58,460 nucleotides of DNA from a virus, in IMG/VR virus record IMGVR_UViG_3300028840_003750, positions 1-58,460 of that record. One strand, given 5' to 3'. The notes beneath the pieces are model-generated. The model made no database searches, was not told the origin of the DNA, and saw only the letters and a program-made list of their open reading frames with translations. Of the stretch, positions 40,122 through 48,201 are shown one piece after another. The stretch's first letter is position 1, and the number at the start of each line of letters is the position of its first letter. The position numbers were made by a program, and so were the translations under genes.

Positions 40122-41445
40122 TGTCGATCACATCGCCTGACTGATTATTAGGTGATCCGCCACCAGCAAGAGTAAGTGAGACTGCATTACCTGTGATCGT
40201 GTATGCTTCGTCTTGCGGCCGGCTCCGGTTCACCAGAATGCAGTGGCTTGGGGCAAAGGTAAAGTATGCCTGAACGTTACCTTTTGCAATATCAGCTGCC
40301 GTTAGAGTGATCGAGGTCATAGCGGCCGGAACAGGACCTTGCTCCTGACCTTGACGCATTGTAGCACCGTCCCAAATGTCAGTGCCGGTTGTAAGCGTTT
40401 CTGTCGTAGCTGTAGGAGTATCGCTAGGTGCAATACTACCACCAGCAGCATCAGCGCTGATAACCACAACGTCACCTGTGGTAACACCAGCACCAGCTAG
40501 GAACGTCTCAGTTACAGCACCGTCATATGTGATATTCGGAGCGTCAATTACTCCGTTCACAGCATTGATGAAGTTGGCTCGAGATACAGCCGAGCTTGCA
40601 CCTTGGTATACCCAGATATAGCCAGCGGTACCACCGGAAGGAGGCGTATTAGCATTGAACTCGTATACGTCTGCTCCGATGGTAACGGTATCACCAGCGG
40701 CAATCGGACCAGGTGCACCAAGCATCCTGATACGGTTCTGCATTGGCATACCAGGTCGATTACCACCTAGCTCTTGAGTAATACTCTCGAGATCATCTGT
40801 GGTGAAGTATTCCCCAGCGTCATCGGCTCCGAGCATACTTGCACCGAGACCAGTGTCATTGGATGCAAGCTCAGCAATTGTAGGAATCAGACGCAGCCAC
40901 CTACCATTAGCAGGAGTGTCATCTGGCACTCGCACATAGTCAGAGGCACCAGCGCTAGACGTAGCATCATACAGCCACAGAGAACCGTCGGCATAGGCGT
41001 CATCATCAAGCACAATGGCGATCTGTCCGTCAGCTCGAGCTGTAGCAGAGTAGGCCGTCTGTGCTGAGGTATCGGCGAACACCAGCGCGATCCTTGCCCC
41101 AAGGTCGGCCGTCACAGCCTCAAGGTCAGAGCCGGCAAACCGGTCCGCAGTGTCCGTCACAGCCACTTCATCAGCGTCCAGCCCGGCCGAACCACCGGGC
41201 CGCACAAGGTTGATCCAGCGCCCAGTAGCCGGCGCATCGTCGGGTACAAGCACCGTGTCGCTGGCTCCGGCAGTGCTCGTGACATCGAACACCCAAAGCG
41301 AGTAATCACCGCTCACAGCTGTGATTACGCCGTGGGCGCGGCTGTAGGCGCTCTTGTCCTGTGCGGTCAGTGCAGCCTGTGAGGCGACGGGAGACGCGAT
41401 AACGAGGCCGGTTGTGTCGTGGGTACGAGCGGTCGGAGTGGTCAT
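40105..41445 (-). CDS. Fibre-like repeat protein between terminase and portal
   Basis: A 446-residue protein with two internal copies of a unit of about 95 residues, each containing LWVFDVTSTAGASDTVLVPDDAPATGRWINL or LWLYDATSSAGASDYVRVPDDTPANGRWLRL. A beta-rich C-terminus follows (SITLTAADIAKGNVQAYFTFAPSHCILVNRSRPQDEAYTITG). Such GRW-type repeats are found in phage head- or tail-fibre proteins. ATG 41445 is preferred to the TTG at 41475. The 5' third is markedly GC-rich. Its position next to the portal suggests a head-associated fibre. Confidence 0.6.
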   Translation of the reverse strand: MTTPTARTHDTTGLVIASPVASQAALTAQDKSAYSRAHGVITAVSGDYSLWVFDVTSTAGASDTVLVPDDAPATGRWINLVRPGGSAGLDADEVAVTDTADRFAGSDLEAVTADLGARIALVFADTSAQTAYSATARADGQIAIVLDDDAYADGSLWLYDATSSAGASDYVRVPDDTPANGRWLRLIPTIAELASNDTGLGASMLGADDAGEYFTTDDLESITQELGGNRPGMPMQNRIRMLGAPGPIAAGDTVTIGADVYEFNANTPPSGGTAGYIWVYQGASSAVSRANFINAVNGVIDAPNITYDGAVTETFLAGAGVTTGDVVVISADAAGGSIAPSDTPTATTETLTTGTDIWDGATMRQGQEQGPVPAAMTSITLTAADIAKGNVQAYFTFAPSHCILVNRSRPQDEAYTITGNAVSLTLAGGGSPNNQSGDVIDIIAFG

Positions 41446-41467
41446 GGCGGGTTTCTTTCTGTCAACT

Positions 41468-41537
41468 CGTGACAACCTGTGCTAGGCTAGAAGTAAAACG
41501 AAGCCGGCTCTGCAGTGAGCCGAGGGAGATCTTTGAG
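41468..41537 (+). promoter_or_regulatory. Cassette H leader
   Basis: TGC-TAGGCT (-10 at 41483-41488), with a leader GCTAGGCTAGAAGTAAAACG very like that of cassette F. There is no clear -35 and the palindrome is lost. A short hairpin (GGCTC/GAGCC, 41504-41521) lies before the GGGAG ribosome site. Confidence 0.5.
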
Positions 41538-41855
41538 ATGAGAATGGCAGATCCAGCTGTCCAAAAAACATACGATATCTGTCTAGAAGTATTAGCTGAA
41601 AGAGCTAGGCAGAAACGAAAAGGCTACAGCCCAGATCATGATGACGATCATGACGATGAAAGCCTATTGCAAGCTGCTAGATGCTTCCTGTTTGGAACAC
41701 CATATAGTAGAGTTGATCACAGAAACACAGAGCTAGCTGGACCACCATGGCCATGGGATCCTGTGTTTGACACCAGGGCAAAGCACTCTAGACGCAAACA
41801 GCTCATCATTGCTATGGCTCTGATCTGTGCTGAGGTAGAAAGGCTTGACAGATGA
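41538..41855 (+). CDS. Conserved phage protein with HDDDH motif, cassette H gene 1
   Basis: A 105-residue protein: LEVLAERARQKRKGYSPDHDDDHDDESLLQAARCFLF... PPWPWD... RRKQLIIAMALICAEVERLDR. Proteins with this GYxPxHDDxH then ALIxAEIERLDR layout are widespread in phages and of unknown function. The acidic/His cluster could bind metal. First and best-conserved gene of the largest rightward cassette. Confidence 0.72.
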   Translation: MRMADPAVQKTYDICLEVLAERARQKRKGYSPDHDDDHDDESLLQAARCFLFGTPYSRVDHRNTELAGPPWPWDPVFDTRAKHSRRKQLIIAMALICAEVERLDR

Positions 41856-42112
41856 TGCTAGGGAAACAGAGCGAGTTTCAGGTCGTCGCCTACGAACGGA
41901 AGTCGAAAAAACGATGCTCTATTAAGCTAATATATAAGCTCTCACAGCTCTGCTATGTTGACGTAGTCAAAAAAAACAACCGTGCAATCGCGATAGGATT
42001 CAATGAAGCTGGGGCAGCAGCAGGATATTCTGCTAGCAACTGGTCACAAGAGGAGATTAGCTCAGCTAAAGCCTATGCCGAAAGAATAGCAGAAGCGAGA
42101 TTGGTAAGGTAA
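41852..42112 (+). CDS. Hypothetical protein, cassette H gene 2
   Basis: An 86-residue basic protein starting MMLGKQSEFQVVAYERKSKKRC, with an ATGA overlap on the previous gene. Beta-rich first half, helical second half. No family recognised. Confidence 0.6.
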   Translation: MMLGKQSEFQVVAYERKSKKRCSIKLIYKLSQLCYVDVVKKNNRAIAIGFNEAGAAAGYSASNWSQEEISSAKAYAERIAEARLVR

Positions 42113-42113
42113 T

Positions 42114-42365
42114 ATGACGATACGAAGAGAAACAGAGCTAGCAATCCAGCGATGGCACCACTTTCGTCTGCTTGACGTGGACAATACCAAAGCAGGCCTA
42201 GAGTCTGGCTCTGGAACTACAACCACAGATGGCAAGCTGTTTATTGGCTATAGGTTCTACCGTATAATAGCAAACATGCTATGTCGCCCGAAAAACTCGC
42301 TAGAGCAAGCAACTGTTGACATGCTAGAAGCAATGGCAAAGGAGTACGACAATGCCAAAGGTTGA
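42114..42365 (+). CDS. Hypothetical protein, cassette H gene 3
   Basis: An 83-residue protein (MTIRRETELAIQRWHHFRLLDVDNTKAG...) beginning one base after the previous stop, with GGTAAG upstream. Helical ends flank a Thr-rich loop. Overlaps the next gene by 14 bp. Function unknown. Confidence 0.6.
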   Translation: MTIRRETELAIQRWHHFRLLDVDNTKAGLESGSGTTTTDGKLFIGYRFYRIIANMLCRPKNSLEQATVDMLEAMAKEYDNAKG

Positions 42366-42552
42366 GATCAATCTAACCGAATATGAGCATCATAAGCTCA
42401 TATTGATAGCAGCTGCTAAAAGCAAAGATGGTAAAACCGTAACAGTTGAGCAATGCGTCAAAGCATTCGCTCGAAGCTGTCAACCTGGTGGTGGACCTAA
42501 ACCTTGGAAACATCCTATGGTAAAAGCAAATGAGAGAGTAGCTTATGAATAA
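42352..42552 (+). CDS. Hypothetical protein, cassette H gene 4
   Basis: A 66-residue protein: MPKVEINLTEYEHHKLILIAAAKSKDGKTVTVEQCVKAFARSC. The strand-helix-helix arrangement resembles a ribbon-helix-helix type DNA-binding protein, but the match is tentative. AAAGGAG-like spacing upstream is weak. Overlaps the next start by eight bases. Confidence 0.6.
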   Translation: MPKVEINLTEYEHHKLILIAAAKSKDGKTVTVEQCVKAFARSCQPGGGPKPWKHPMVKANERVAYE

Positions 42553-42750
42553 GGTTATCGAATGCTCTGAATGTAATAATCTGCTGCATGGTGGAATGAT
42601 CCACAACGAGGACCACATACGCTATATAGATGCACTACATGTGACTATCTGCTAGCTTACCCTAGCGGTGTCTTTGCTCACAGTGAAAAGGTATGCTGGA
42701 CGTGTATACACTGGGGATCGCCAGATGATAGAATTTGCAAAGCGATGTAA
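42545..42750 (+). pseudogene. Zinc protein gene with an apparent -1 frameshift
   Basis: The frame from ATG 42545 encodes MNKVIECSECNNLL, then loses protein-like character and stops at 42655. The -1 frame takes over from about 42582 with RCTTCDYLLAYPSGVFAHSEKVCWTC and continues to TAA 42750. Joined, they form one protein of about 67 residues with three CxxC pairs. The joint has no typical slippery heptamer, so a single-base lesion or sequencing error is more likely than programmed frameshifting. Confidence 0.55.
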
Positions 42751-43051
42751 GCTATGCAAAACATTTTCATGGCGTTATGCGGAATACTGTCCACGATACA
42801 GATGCTACGGTGAGCTAATAGACATTATTGTCAAGCGGTATCGAGTATTAAAGCTTACTGAGTTTCCACCTGGCTGGAAACAGTTTAACGGCAGATGGCC
42901 AGCTGAGTGGGTTGAGCTACCAGAATCCCCTCACAACATCCCAACGACGTTGCCAACCATGAGCAAAGACAACTCTTGCCCAAGACGTGCTCCTATATGC
43001 TTCGGAGAAGAGGAAACAAGCTTATACCAAGGAGCGAGACAGAAGCGATAA
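42728..43051 (+). CDS. Zinc-binding protein, cassette H
   Basis: A 107-residue protein, MIEFAKRCKLCKTFSWRYAEYCPRYRCYGELIDIIVKRYRV, with four to five cysteines able to bind zinc, then a WKQFNGRWPAEWVELP segment and a polar tail. The ATG lies within the end of the frameshifted gene. No clear ribosome site. Confidence 0.5.
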   Translation: MEFAKRCKLCKTFSWRYAEYCPRYRCYGELIDIIVKRYRVLKLTEFPPGWKQFNGRWPAEWVELPESPHNIPTTLPTMSKDNSCPRRAPICFGEEETSLYQGARQKR

Positions 43052-43053
43052 AG

Positions 43054-43509
43054 ATGCCTAAATGCCACTGCGGTGGACGAGTAGTCGCGAGACCCACTAC
43101 GAATATGTTGAAACAGATCTTTGGGATAGATAAAATGGGAGCAGCTAGATACTACACATGTAGTTGGTGCGGTGTTAGAATTGACAAGGTGGAAGGCGAG
43201 CTTTCAGACTATGAGCTGCCTGAGCCAGCTGATTGGAGGATTTACTCTATACAAGATCTTGTTAGAGCACACCAATTTGGACGTTGCCCAGGACGCCAAG
43301 AATCTAAAAACCGCTACAAGTCTAGCTTGCTTGATCAGATTGAGTCATACGCTGCAGAGATTGGTCAGCATGCATCAATAGCTAACGGAGAGCCAAAGCG
43401 CAAACTGATAGCACTACGTCGAAAGGCGAAGCTAGCAGGTGTAAGCATTAGAGATATTGGTAACGCCACATCTAAAGGATGGGGAAAGCACTCTGGATTA
43501 GTATGCTAA
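43054..43509 (+). CDS. Zinc-ribbon protein, cassette H last gene
   Basis: A 151-residue protein. Two ribbons, CHCGGR at residues 4-9 and CSWCG near 36-40, could make one zinc site. The C-terminal 100 residues are basic and helical (PKRKLIALRRKAKLAGVSIRDIGNATSKGWGKHSG) and contain an IRDIGNATSKGWGKHS stretch resembling a helix-turn-helix recognition part. A DNA-binding role is likely. It ends 57 bp before the converging terminase stop. Confidence 0.65.
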   Translation: MPKCHCGGRVVARPTTNMLKQIFGIDKMGAARYYTCSWCGVRIDKVEGELSDYELPEPADWRIYSIQDLVRAHQFGRCPGRQESKNRYKSSLLDQIESYAAEIGQHASIANGEPKRKLIALRRKAKLAGVSIRDIGNATSKGWGKHSGLVC

Positions 43510-43566
43510 CCGAATCCCCTACCAGGCGACCGTGAGTTTGAGATTGCTAAACAGACTGTTGAGCTA

Positions 43567-45198
43567 TCAACCAAAGCCACGACCACAATCCCAGCGTAAT
43601 CCACCATCAGCAACAGGCTGATTCTCAGGTGTCTCAGCGGCCAGCTCACCAGCACCGCTTGGGCTATACACAGCCAAGCATAGTGCATCTGCAAAGTCAG
43701 GTGACCAGCCCAAGCGCTTCTTGATCTCTTTCTTCCCCTCTAGCTTGATCCTACCATGCCGATCAAAGTCATACTTCGGAGCTATCAGCTCTCTATGGAG
43801 TATGTCATGCTCAGGTATGGCTCCAGTTTTCAACCATTCTGCGCACTCAAACCATAGCTCTGTGCGAAGGTTGAAGTACTCTGCTTCGTTGTAGGCAACC
43901 TCGGCTACGTTGATCTCGACTACCTCAACAAGAGGATAGCCTCTTTCGTCTCTTGCATAGTGTAGAAAGTCAGCTACACCTGCACCGTAGCCTATAACGT
44001 CAATCTTGACTAATGGGATTTGCTCTCCCTTGACGTGGAAGCGTCTGGCAAGGGACAGTAGCATTCCCCCGACTTGGTATGAGTCATATCCAGAGACTGA
44101 CTCAATGCCATTCCCTCGATCATCGCGCAAGACAGTCTTGCCGCGGCGAGCAACACCAACGCTGTTATCATCGCCGAAGCGAGCAATATCCGCTCCAAGC
44201 TCGAGCCTGTCTTCTTGGTCATACGCTAAAGAGACGTGTACATCAGAGCTATGGCTCCGACTAGAATTATCCAAAAGTATCGATCTACGAATGTCTGTCG
44301 GTTCATGCCAATCCTTGAAGCGCTCCACAGCTTGTTCAACTAGTCCAAGCTTGATTACAGTCCTAGCGTCCTGAGATGGGAAGTTGCCCTTTACCCTCAC
44401 CTGTGTGCGAGGATCATTTTCACCCCATGCCTCTATGCGCTCATCAACCCAATATTTAGTAGCAAGCCCAGGAATAACGACTTTGCTTGCCTTAACGTTT
44501 GGGCTATCCTCGCTTGAGATATGATATGTGTTCCAGGCTGCTTTCTGAGAGTGAAAGGCATCGAAGAAAGTTCCACTGACCTGAGTTGGATTGCCAAACA
44601 TAACGACCTTAGCAATGCTAATGTCGCTGTCTGACCCTCCGGCTAGGTTGCCTTCTATTGCTTCAAAGATCTCCTCTGGAACACCGCTTGCCTCGTCAAT
44701 GAGAAACAGTATAGCCGATCCTGAGAAGCCTCCGAAGTTCTCTGTTTGGTCTGTTGAGAAACAGCAGACGTCCCTACCGTCTGGCCATTCAATACCAGTG
44801 TTAGGGCTCTTTGCCACATGAGGCAGCTGATACTTTCCGCGCCGCCTAGCTCTGCCCTTAAGCGCTCTTACCTCTCGCCATAGGATCTTTTCTACCTGGC
44901 GATGAGAGCTGCTTGTACCTATAACCCTGCCATTAGGAAAGCAGATTGGAAACCAGTATGCTAACAGTGAAGCTGTGTTGGTCTTTGAGACCTTATGACC
45001 TGAGCGCCATGCTACCCTATCGTGCTTAGCTACAGCGCGAAGCACCATAGCTTGCTTGTCCCATGCTTTGATCCCAAAGACATCAAAGGCAAACTTGACT
45101 GGGTCAGCTCTCCACTCTGCTAGCTCTGTCTCTTCCTGCTCTTCTTGCTCCAGTCGACGGAGCATTAGCTCGGCAGCGCTTAGCCCTTGAGCTATCAT
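43567..45198 (-). CDS. terL: Terminase large subunit
   Basis: A 543-residue packaging motor. The ATPase has a Walker A-like RSGHKVSKT at 65-73, Walker B ILFLIDEA at 163-170 and coupling motif FGNPT at 201-205. The C-terminal RNase H-like nuclease contains LGADIARFGDDNSV, VKIDVIGYGAGVADFL and DFADALCLAVYS. The P-loop lacks the second small residue usual in GxxGxGKT but SKT is found in other phage terminases. Confidence 0.92.
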   Translation of the reverse strand: MIAQGLSAAELMLRRLEQEEQEETELAEWRADPVKFAFDVFGIKAWDKQAMVLRAVAKHDRVAWRSGHKVSKTNTASLLAYWFPICFPNGRVIGTSSSHRQVEKILWREVRALKGRARRRGKYQLPHVAKSPNTGIEWPDGRDVCCFSTDQTENFGGFSGSAILFLIDEASGVPEEIFEAIEGNLAGGSDSDISIAKVVMFGNPTQVSGTFFDAFHSQKAAWNTYHISSEDSPNVKASKVVIPGLATKYWVDERIEAWGENDPRTQVRVKGNFPSQDARTVIKLGLVEQAVERFKDWHEPTDIRRSILLDNSSRSHSSDVHVSLAYDQEDRLELGADIARFGDDNSVGVARRGKTVLRDDRGNGIESVSGYDSYQVGGMLLSLARRFHVKGEQIPLVKIDVIGYGAGVADFLHYARDERGYPLVEVVEINVAEVAYNEAEYFNLRTELWFECAEWLKTGAIPEHDILHRELIAPKYDFDRHGRIKLEGKKEIKKRLGWSPDFADALCLAVYSPSGAGELAAETPENQPVADGGLRWDCGRGFG

Positions 45199-45372
45199 AA
45201 AAGAAACTTGGGTGGGCTGACTTTCAAACGGAGATCTGGAAGAACCAAAACCCTAAGCCAGCTCCCCAAGCTTCCTGCAATTCTGCACAATCACTGTAGC
45301 CTTGCTAGGATTGCACAGGGGTTGTAATCTACCACATAGACACCATGTCAACGTGGTTGTTGGTCGACCGCG
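45199..45372. other. Short spacer upstream of terL
   Basis: 174 bases without a convincing gene on either strand. No promoter of the families described here was found. Confidence 0.5.
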
Positions 45373-45774
45373 CTAACTCTTGAAGTAGCTCGCTATGCCA
45401 GATGCTACAACCCTACCGAGGAAGTCATCGCACGAACAGCTAGCGATACTCTCTCCACAAGCTGTGCAATACGGTAGCTGCTCAGTAGGCTCAACATTGT
45501 CAAACCAAACCATTAGCTCGTCGGCTCGCCTAGCCTCTGGCGTATTGAAGTAAGCATGAGCGTACTGCTCAGCTGTATGATGCGCACCTATCTCCCCAGT
45601 TACTGTGAGACAGTAAACATCAAAGTCTTCTTCTTTCAGCCTAATGAGGTATTCTAGGTTACCGTGCTTTGATGCGAGATCTTGCATTTCGCCAAAGCAT
45701 GTGCAGTCAGTAGACTTCTTATTGTCTATTGGCTTATACTGTGGCCACACACTGCTATTATTAGGATCTGGCAT
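45373..45774 (-). CDS. Hypothetical protein with paired cysteine motifs
   Basis: A 133-residue acidic protein. An N-terminal CTCFGE and a C-terminal CTACGESIASCSC may bind metal. The middle is helical (NLEYLIRLKEEDFDVYCLTVTGEIGAHHTAEQYAHAYF). It lies between terminase subunit genes. Function unknown. Confidence 0.6.
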   Translation of the reverse strand: MPDPNNSSVWPQYKPIDNKKSTDCTCFGEMQDLASKHGNLEYLIRLKEEDFDVYCLTVTGEIGAHHTAEQYAHAYFNTPEARRADELMVWFDNVEPTEQLPYCTACGESIASCSCDDFLGRVVASGIASYFKS

Positions 45775-45923
45775 TTGCTAATCCGTTTCATTGCTGCCCA
45801 GTAAGCTACCCGTTTCCAAAGCTGTCTCTCAGCTCGCTTGCTGCAACGTCGCATGCGTCTAGATCTGTCATCGACATGTGGTGATAGATGATGCCAGATC
45901 TTCCAGTGTCCAATAGGTCTCAT
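45726..45923 (-). CDS. Small basic hypothetical protein
   Basis: A 65-residue Arg/Trp-rich protein (MRPIGHWKIWHHLSPHVDDRSRRMRRCSKRAERQLWKRVAYW). It starts on an ATGA overlap with the previous gene, which supports it as real, and overlaps the next by 49 bp. Possibly nucleic-acid binding. Confidence 0.45.
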   Translation of the reverse strand: MRPIGHWKIWHHLSPHVDDRSRRMRRCSKRAERQLWKRVAYWAAMKRISKCQILIIAVCGHSISQ

Positions 45924-46084
45924 TGACTATCCAGCCATTTCACGCCTTCAAAAAAGACATAGTCATACCTTGGATGTCTGTATGTGCTTTGCTCTTTTCT
46001 TAGCCTCTTCTGCTTGACCTTTTCAGCCAACCTCTTCTGAATCTTCTCACGAAGACTATGCAGCTTTTGATCTTCAATGCACAT
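45920..46084 (-). CDS. Small basic helical protein
   Basis: A 54-residue protein (MCIEDQKLHSLREKIQKRLA...) with a strongly basic helix (KVKQKRLRKEQ). ATG 46084 overlaps the small terminase 3' end by 11 bp; a longer frame from 46123 exists. Function unknown. Confidence 0.5.
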   Translation of the reverse strand: MCIEDQKLHSLREKIQKRLAEKVKQKRLRKEQSTYRHPRYDYVFFEGVKWLDSQ

Positions 46085-46679
46085 GCTGTGTTCGCATTGC
46101 ATCCTCATGGTCAGCCCAAGCAAGAATCAGCTTCTTGTGAAGCCATCTTTCTGGACTGCCTTTCGGATAAACATCATCTGGGAAACATGACAGTGCTGCT
46201 ACAAGATCACCTTTATCGATCAAGCTATCGCGTTCAAAACTAAAACCATGCTTTGATAGCAAATTGGTAATAGCTGAAACCTGTGAAGCTATCAAACCTG
46301 TAAACCATTCGTTGATAACAGGCTCTGCTAGCTCAAGATATGCTTGAACGGTAGTCTGCACCTCAGCATGTATCTTGATCTCTTTGGTCACAGCTCCGTC
46401 GAAGCGTTCCCACAACATCTCTATACGACGCGGGTCACCACCTTCAAGAGCATCGTCAAGCAGCTTCTTGATAAGCTTGTATGGTAGCCCACGCTCTGGC
46501 TCACCTTCTTCATCGAGACCTCTGCGCTTTGAATACTCGTCTCGTATGACCTGTAGCGCTTGGGTCATGGTCATAGGATAGCGTGCATCCTTGCGTATCC
46601 TTCTAGGTCGACCCTTTGGCTTTCCACCAGGGTTAGGACTCTTACCCTTTTGGAATTTGGTATCCTTGACCTGAGACAT
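46074..46679 (-). CDS. Probable terminase small subunit
   Basis: A 201-residue protein whose N-terminus FQKGKSPNPGGKPKGRPRRIRKDAR is the DUF5681-type basic arm commonly linked to terminases. A helical middle follows (PYKLIKKLLDDALEGGDPRRIEMLWERFDGAVTKEI), then a helical C-terminus. Small subunits recognise the packaging site. Position upstream of terL supports the call. Confidence 0.7.
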   Translation of the reverse strand: MSQVKDTKFQKGKSPNPGGKPKGRPRRIRKDARYPMTMTQALQVIRDEYSKRRGLDEEGEPERGLPYKLIKKLLDDALEGGDPRRIEMLWERFDGAVTKEIKIHAEVQTTVQAYLELAEPVINEWFTGLIASQVSAITNLLSKHGFSFERDSLIDKGDLVAALSCFPDDVYPKGSPERWLHKKLILAWADHEDAMRTQHVH

Positions 46680-46775
46680 TCATCCGATCACTTGCTATGT
46701 CAAGTAGCTCAGCTTCAAGCTACTTTCAACCTGAGACATGCCTGAAACCTATGTGCCGAGCTGTAGTAAGACTCT

Positions 46776-47231
46776 CTACATACCCATACATGACTTGCAT
46801 CGTCCACAGGTGCAATTGTCTATACCAGACCCAGTGTATGTTGGCTCAGTTGATCGCATCTGTCTGACGATTGGCTCATTGAGCTTTCTTTTGGCTTCAC
46901 GATCCTTACGCTCTATTTCTTCACTGACCATTCGCAGCACCTTACTAGGAAGCAGTTCCGAGATTTCAGATCTGACAGCATCATACCTGCTTACAGCATC
47001 ATCAAGCAGCTGCCTGAGCTTCGATGACATTTCAGAAGGCTGAACACCTTTAGGAACATGCACCTCAACATAGCTGGCAAGAACATTAGGCCTACTTGCC
47101 TCAATATGTAGCTTGGTTATATGCTTCCAAATGTCATGCTCAAGAAGATCACTATACTGAAAGCTACCATGACGCCACCTAATAGTAACAACATGACCAG
47201 AGCAGCCAGTGTTATGATCTACCATCTTCAT
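46776..47231 (-). CDS. Hypothetical protein with C-terminal zinc knuckle
   Basis: A 151-residue protein. The N-terminal half is beta-rich (GHVVTIRWRHGSFQYSDLLEHDIWKHITKLHIEA) and the middle helical and charged. It ends CTCGRCKSCMGM, a compact cysteine cluster. No family recognised. Confidence 0.6.
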   Translation of the reverse strand: MKMVDHNTGCSGHVVTIRWRHGSFQYSDLLEHDIWKHITKLHIEASRPNVLASYVEVHVPKGVQPSEMSSKLRQLLDDAVSRYDAVRSEISELLPSKVLRMVSEEIERKDREAKRKLNEPIVRQMRSTEPTYTGSGIDNCTCGRCKSCMGM

Positions 47232-47251
47232 TAAAATGCTTGGCGTATCAG

Positions 47252-47566
47252 CTAATCAGAAACGCCACCAAGACGACCACATGCATCTAGCGCATTTGGT
47301 AGCCACTTACACTCTTTGATAGCAAAGATCCTGTTGATGCACATAGAGGCAACTTCATCAGTATTAATGATCCCAATGTCATCCATCAGCTCGGGACAGC
47401 TGAGAGATATAGGATCACAGTCAAGCTGCTCGTTCCTAACTAGCATTGCAGCACGGATAAGCTGACAGTAGTCTGGCTCTACTGTAACAGAATCTTCTCT
47501 TACAGTAGCAACACAAGAAATAAAGAAACATGTTCCTAAAAGGACAATCCTATCAACCTTGTTCAT
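47252..47566 (-). CDS. Cysteine-rich probable lipoprotein
   Basis: A 104-residue protein with a signal-type N-terminus: MNKVDRI, hydrophobic VLLGTCFFIS, then Cys18 in a FISC lipobox-like site. The mature part has seven cysteines (CQLIRAAMLVRNEQLDC, SC, MCINRIFAIKEC, DAC), typical of disulfide-stabilised exported proteins. Phage lipoproteins of this kind often act in superinfection exclusion; this is inference. ATGA overlap with the MazG-like gene. Confidence 0.65.
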   Translation of the reverse strand: MNKVDRIVLLGTCFFISCVATVREDSVTVEPDYCQLIRAAMLVRNEQLDCDPISLSCPELMDDIGIINTDEVASMCINRIFAIKECKWLPNALDACGRLGGVSD

Positions 47567-47919
47567 GGCTTATCCCTATATGCTTTACCGCATATCTCAG
47601 ATGCCTGACCAGCTAACGAATCGTCAACTCCAAAGACATGATCTAGTTTCTCACCTTGCCAATCATCGAAGGCAGAGTCACCCTCCTCATATATACGCAA
47701 GGCAACACATGCAACCTGTATAGCTTCAGATCTTACCTCTGAAACAGGTTTCTTCTTTAGGTAAGCTTCGGCTAGCTCTCCTATCTCTTCTTGCAAAGCT
47801 GCTAGCAGATGGCGATTACCAGGGAACTTGCTCCTAGCAGACTCAACCTCATATGAGAGACTGATCAGAGTCTCGGTTGAAGGACCTTGCGCCAGCTCTC
47901 TACCAGTTCCCCTTGCCAT
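47563..47919 (-). CDS. MazG-like nucleotide pyrophosphohydrolase
   Basis: A 118-residue protein with LLAALQEEIGELAEAYLKKKPVSEVRSEAIQVACVALRIYEEGD, matching the all-alpha NTP pyrophosphohydrolase helices (EExxEL, then ExxQVA in place of the usual ExxD). Phage versions act on nucleotide pools or alarmones. The substituted fourth acidic position may alter metal binding. Confidence 0.7.
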   Translation of the reverse strand: MARGTGRELAQGPSTETLISLSYEVESARSKFPGNRHLLAALQEEIGELAEAYLKKKPVSEVRSEAIQVACVALRIYEEGDSAFDDWQGEKLDHVFGVDDSLAGQASEICGKAYRDKP

Positions 47920-47967
47920 GTAGCACCCTTATTTATCGTAGGTGGGGTGAGTTGTCAGGAGGTTACA

Positions 47968-48201
47968 CTACCGAGACGAACGAGACTCAAGCTCCTTCTC
48001 GTAAGACAGGATTGACTCGTACAGATCCGGAGCGTCGCGACGAAGTCCGGCCCTCGTGATCCGGTAGCTGTCTCCTACCGTGGAAACACTTAGCTTTCCC
48101 TTTTTAATCCACTTATATACGGCCTGTCGAGACAAGCCTATAAGCTTGGCAAAAGCTGCTACTGACCACCAGATCGCAGGCGTTTTCCCGCTGTCTCCCA
48201 T
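47968..48201 (-). CDS. MerR/excisionase-type HTH protein
   Basis: A 77-residue DNA-binding protein: WWSVAAFAKLIGLSRQAVYKWIKKGKLSVSTVGDSYRITRAGL is a HTH_17-type winged helix-turn-helix. Without an integrase in the genome an excisionase role is unlikely; a transcription or packaging-site regulator is more probable. Its 5' end overlaps the preceding gene by 43 bp. Confidence 0.75.
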   Translation of the reverse strand: MGDSGKTPAIWWSVAAFAKLIGLSRQAVYKWIKKGKLSVSTVGDSYRITRAGLRRDAPDLYESILSYEKELESRSSR

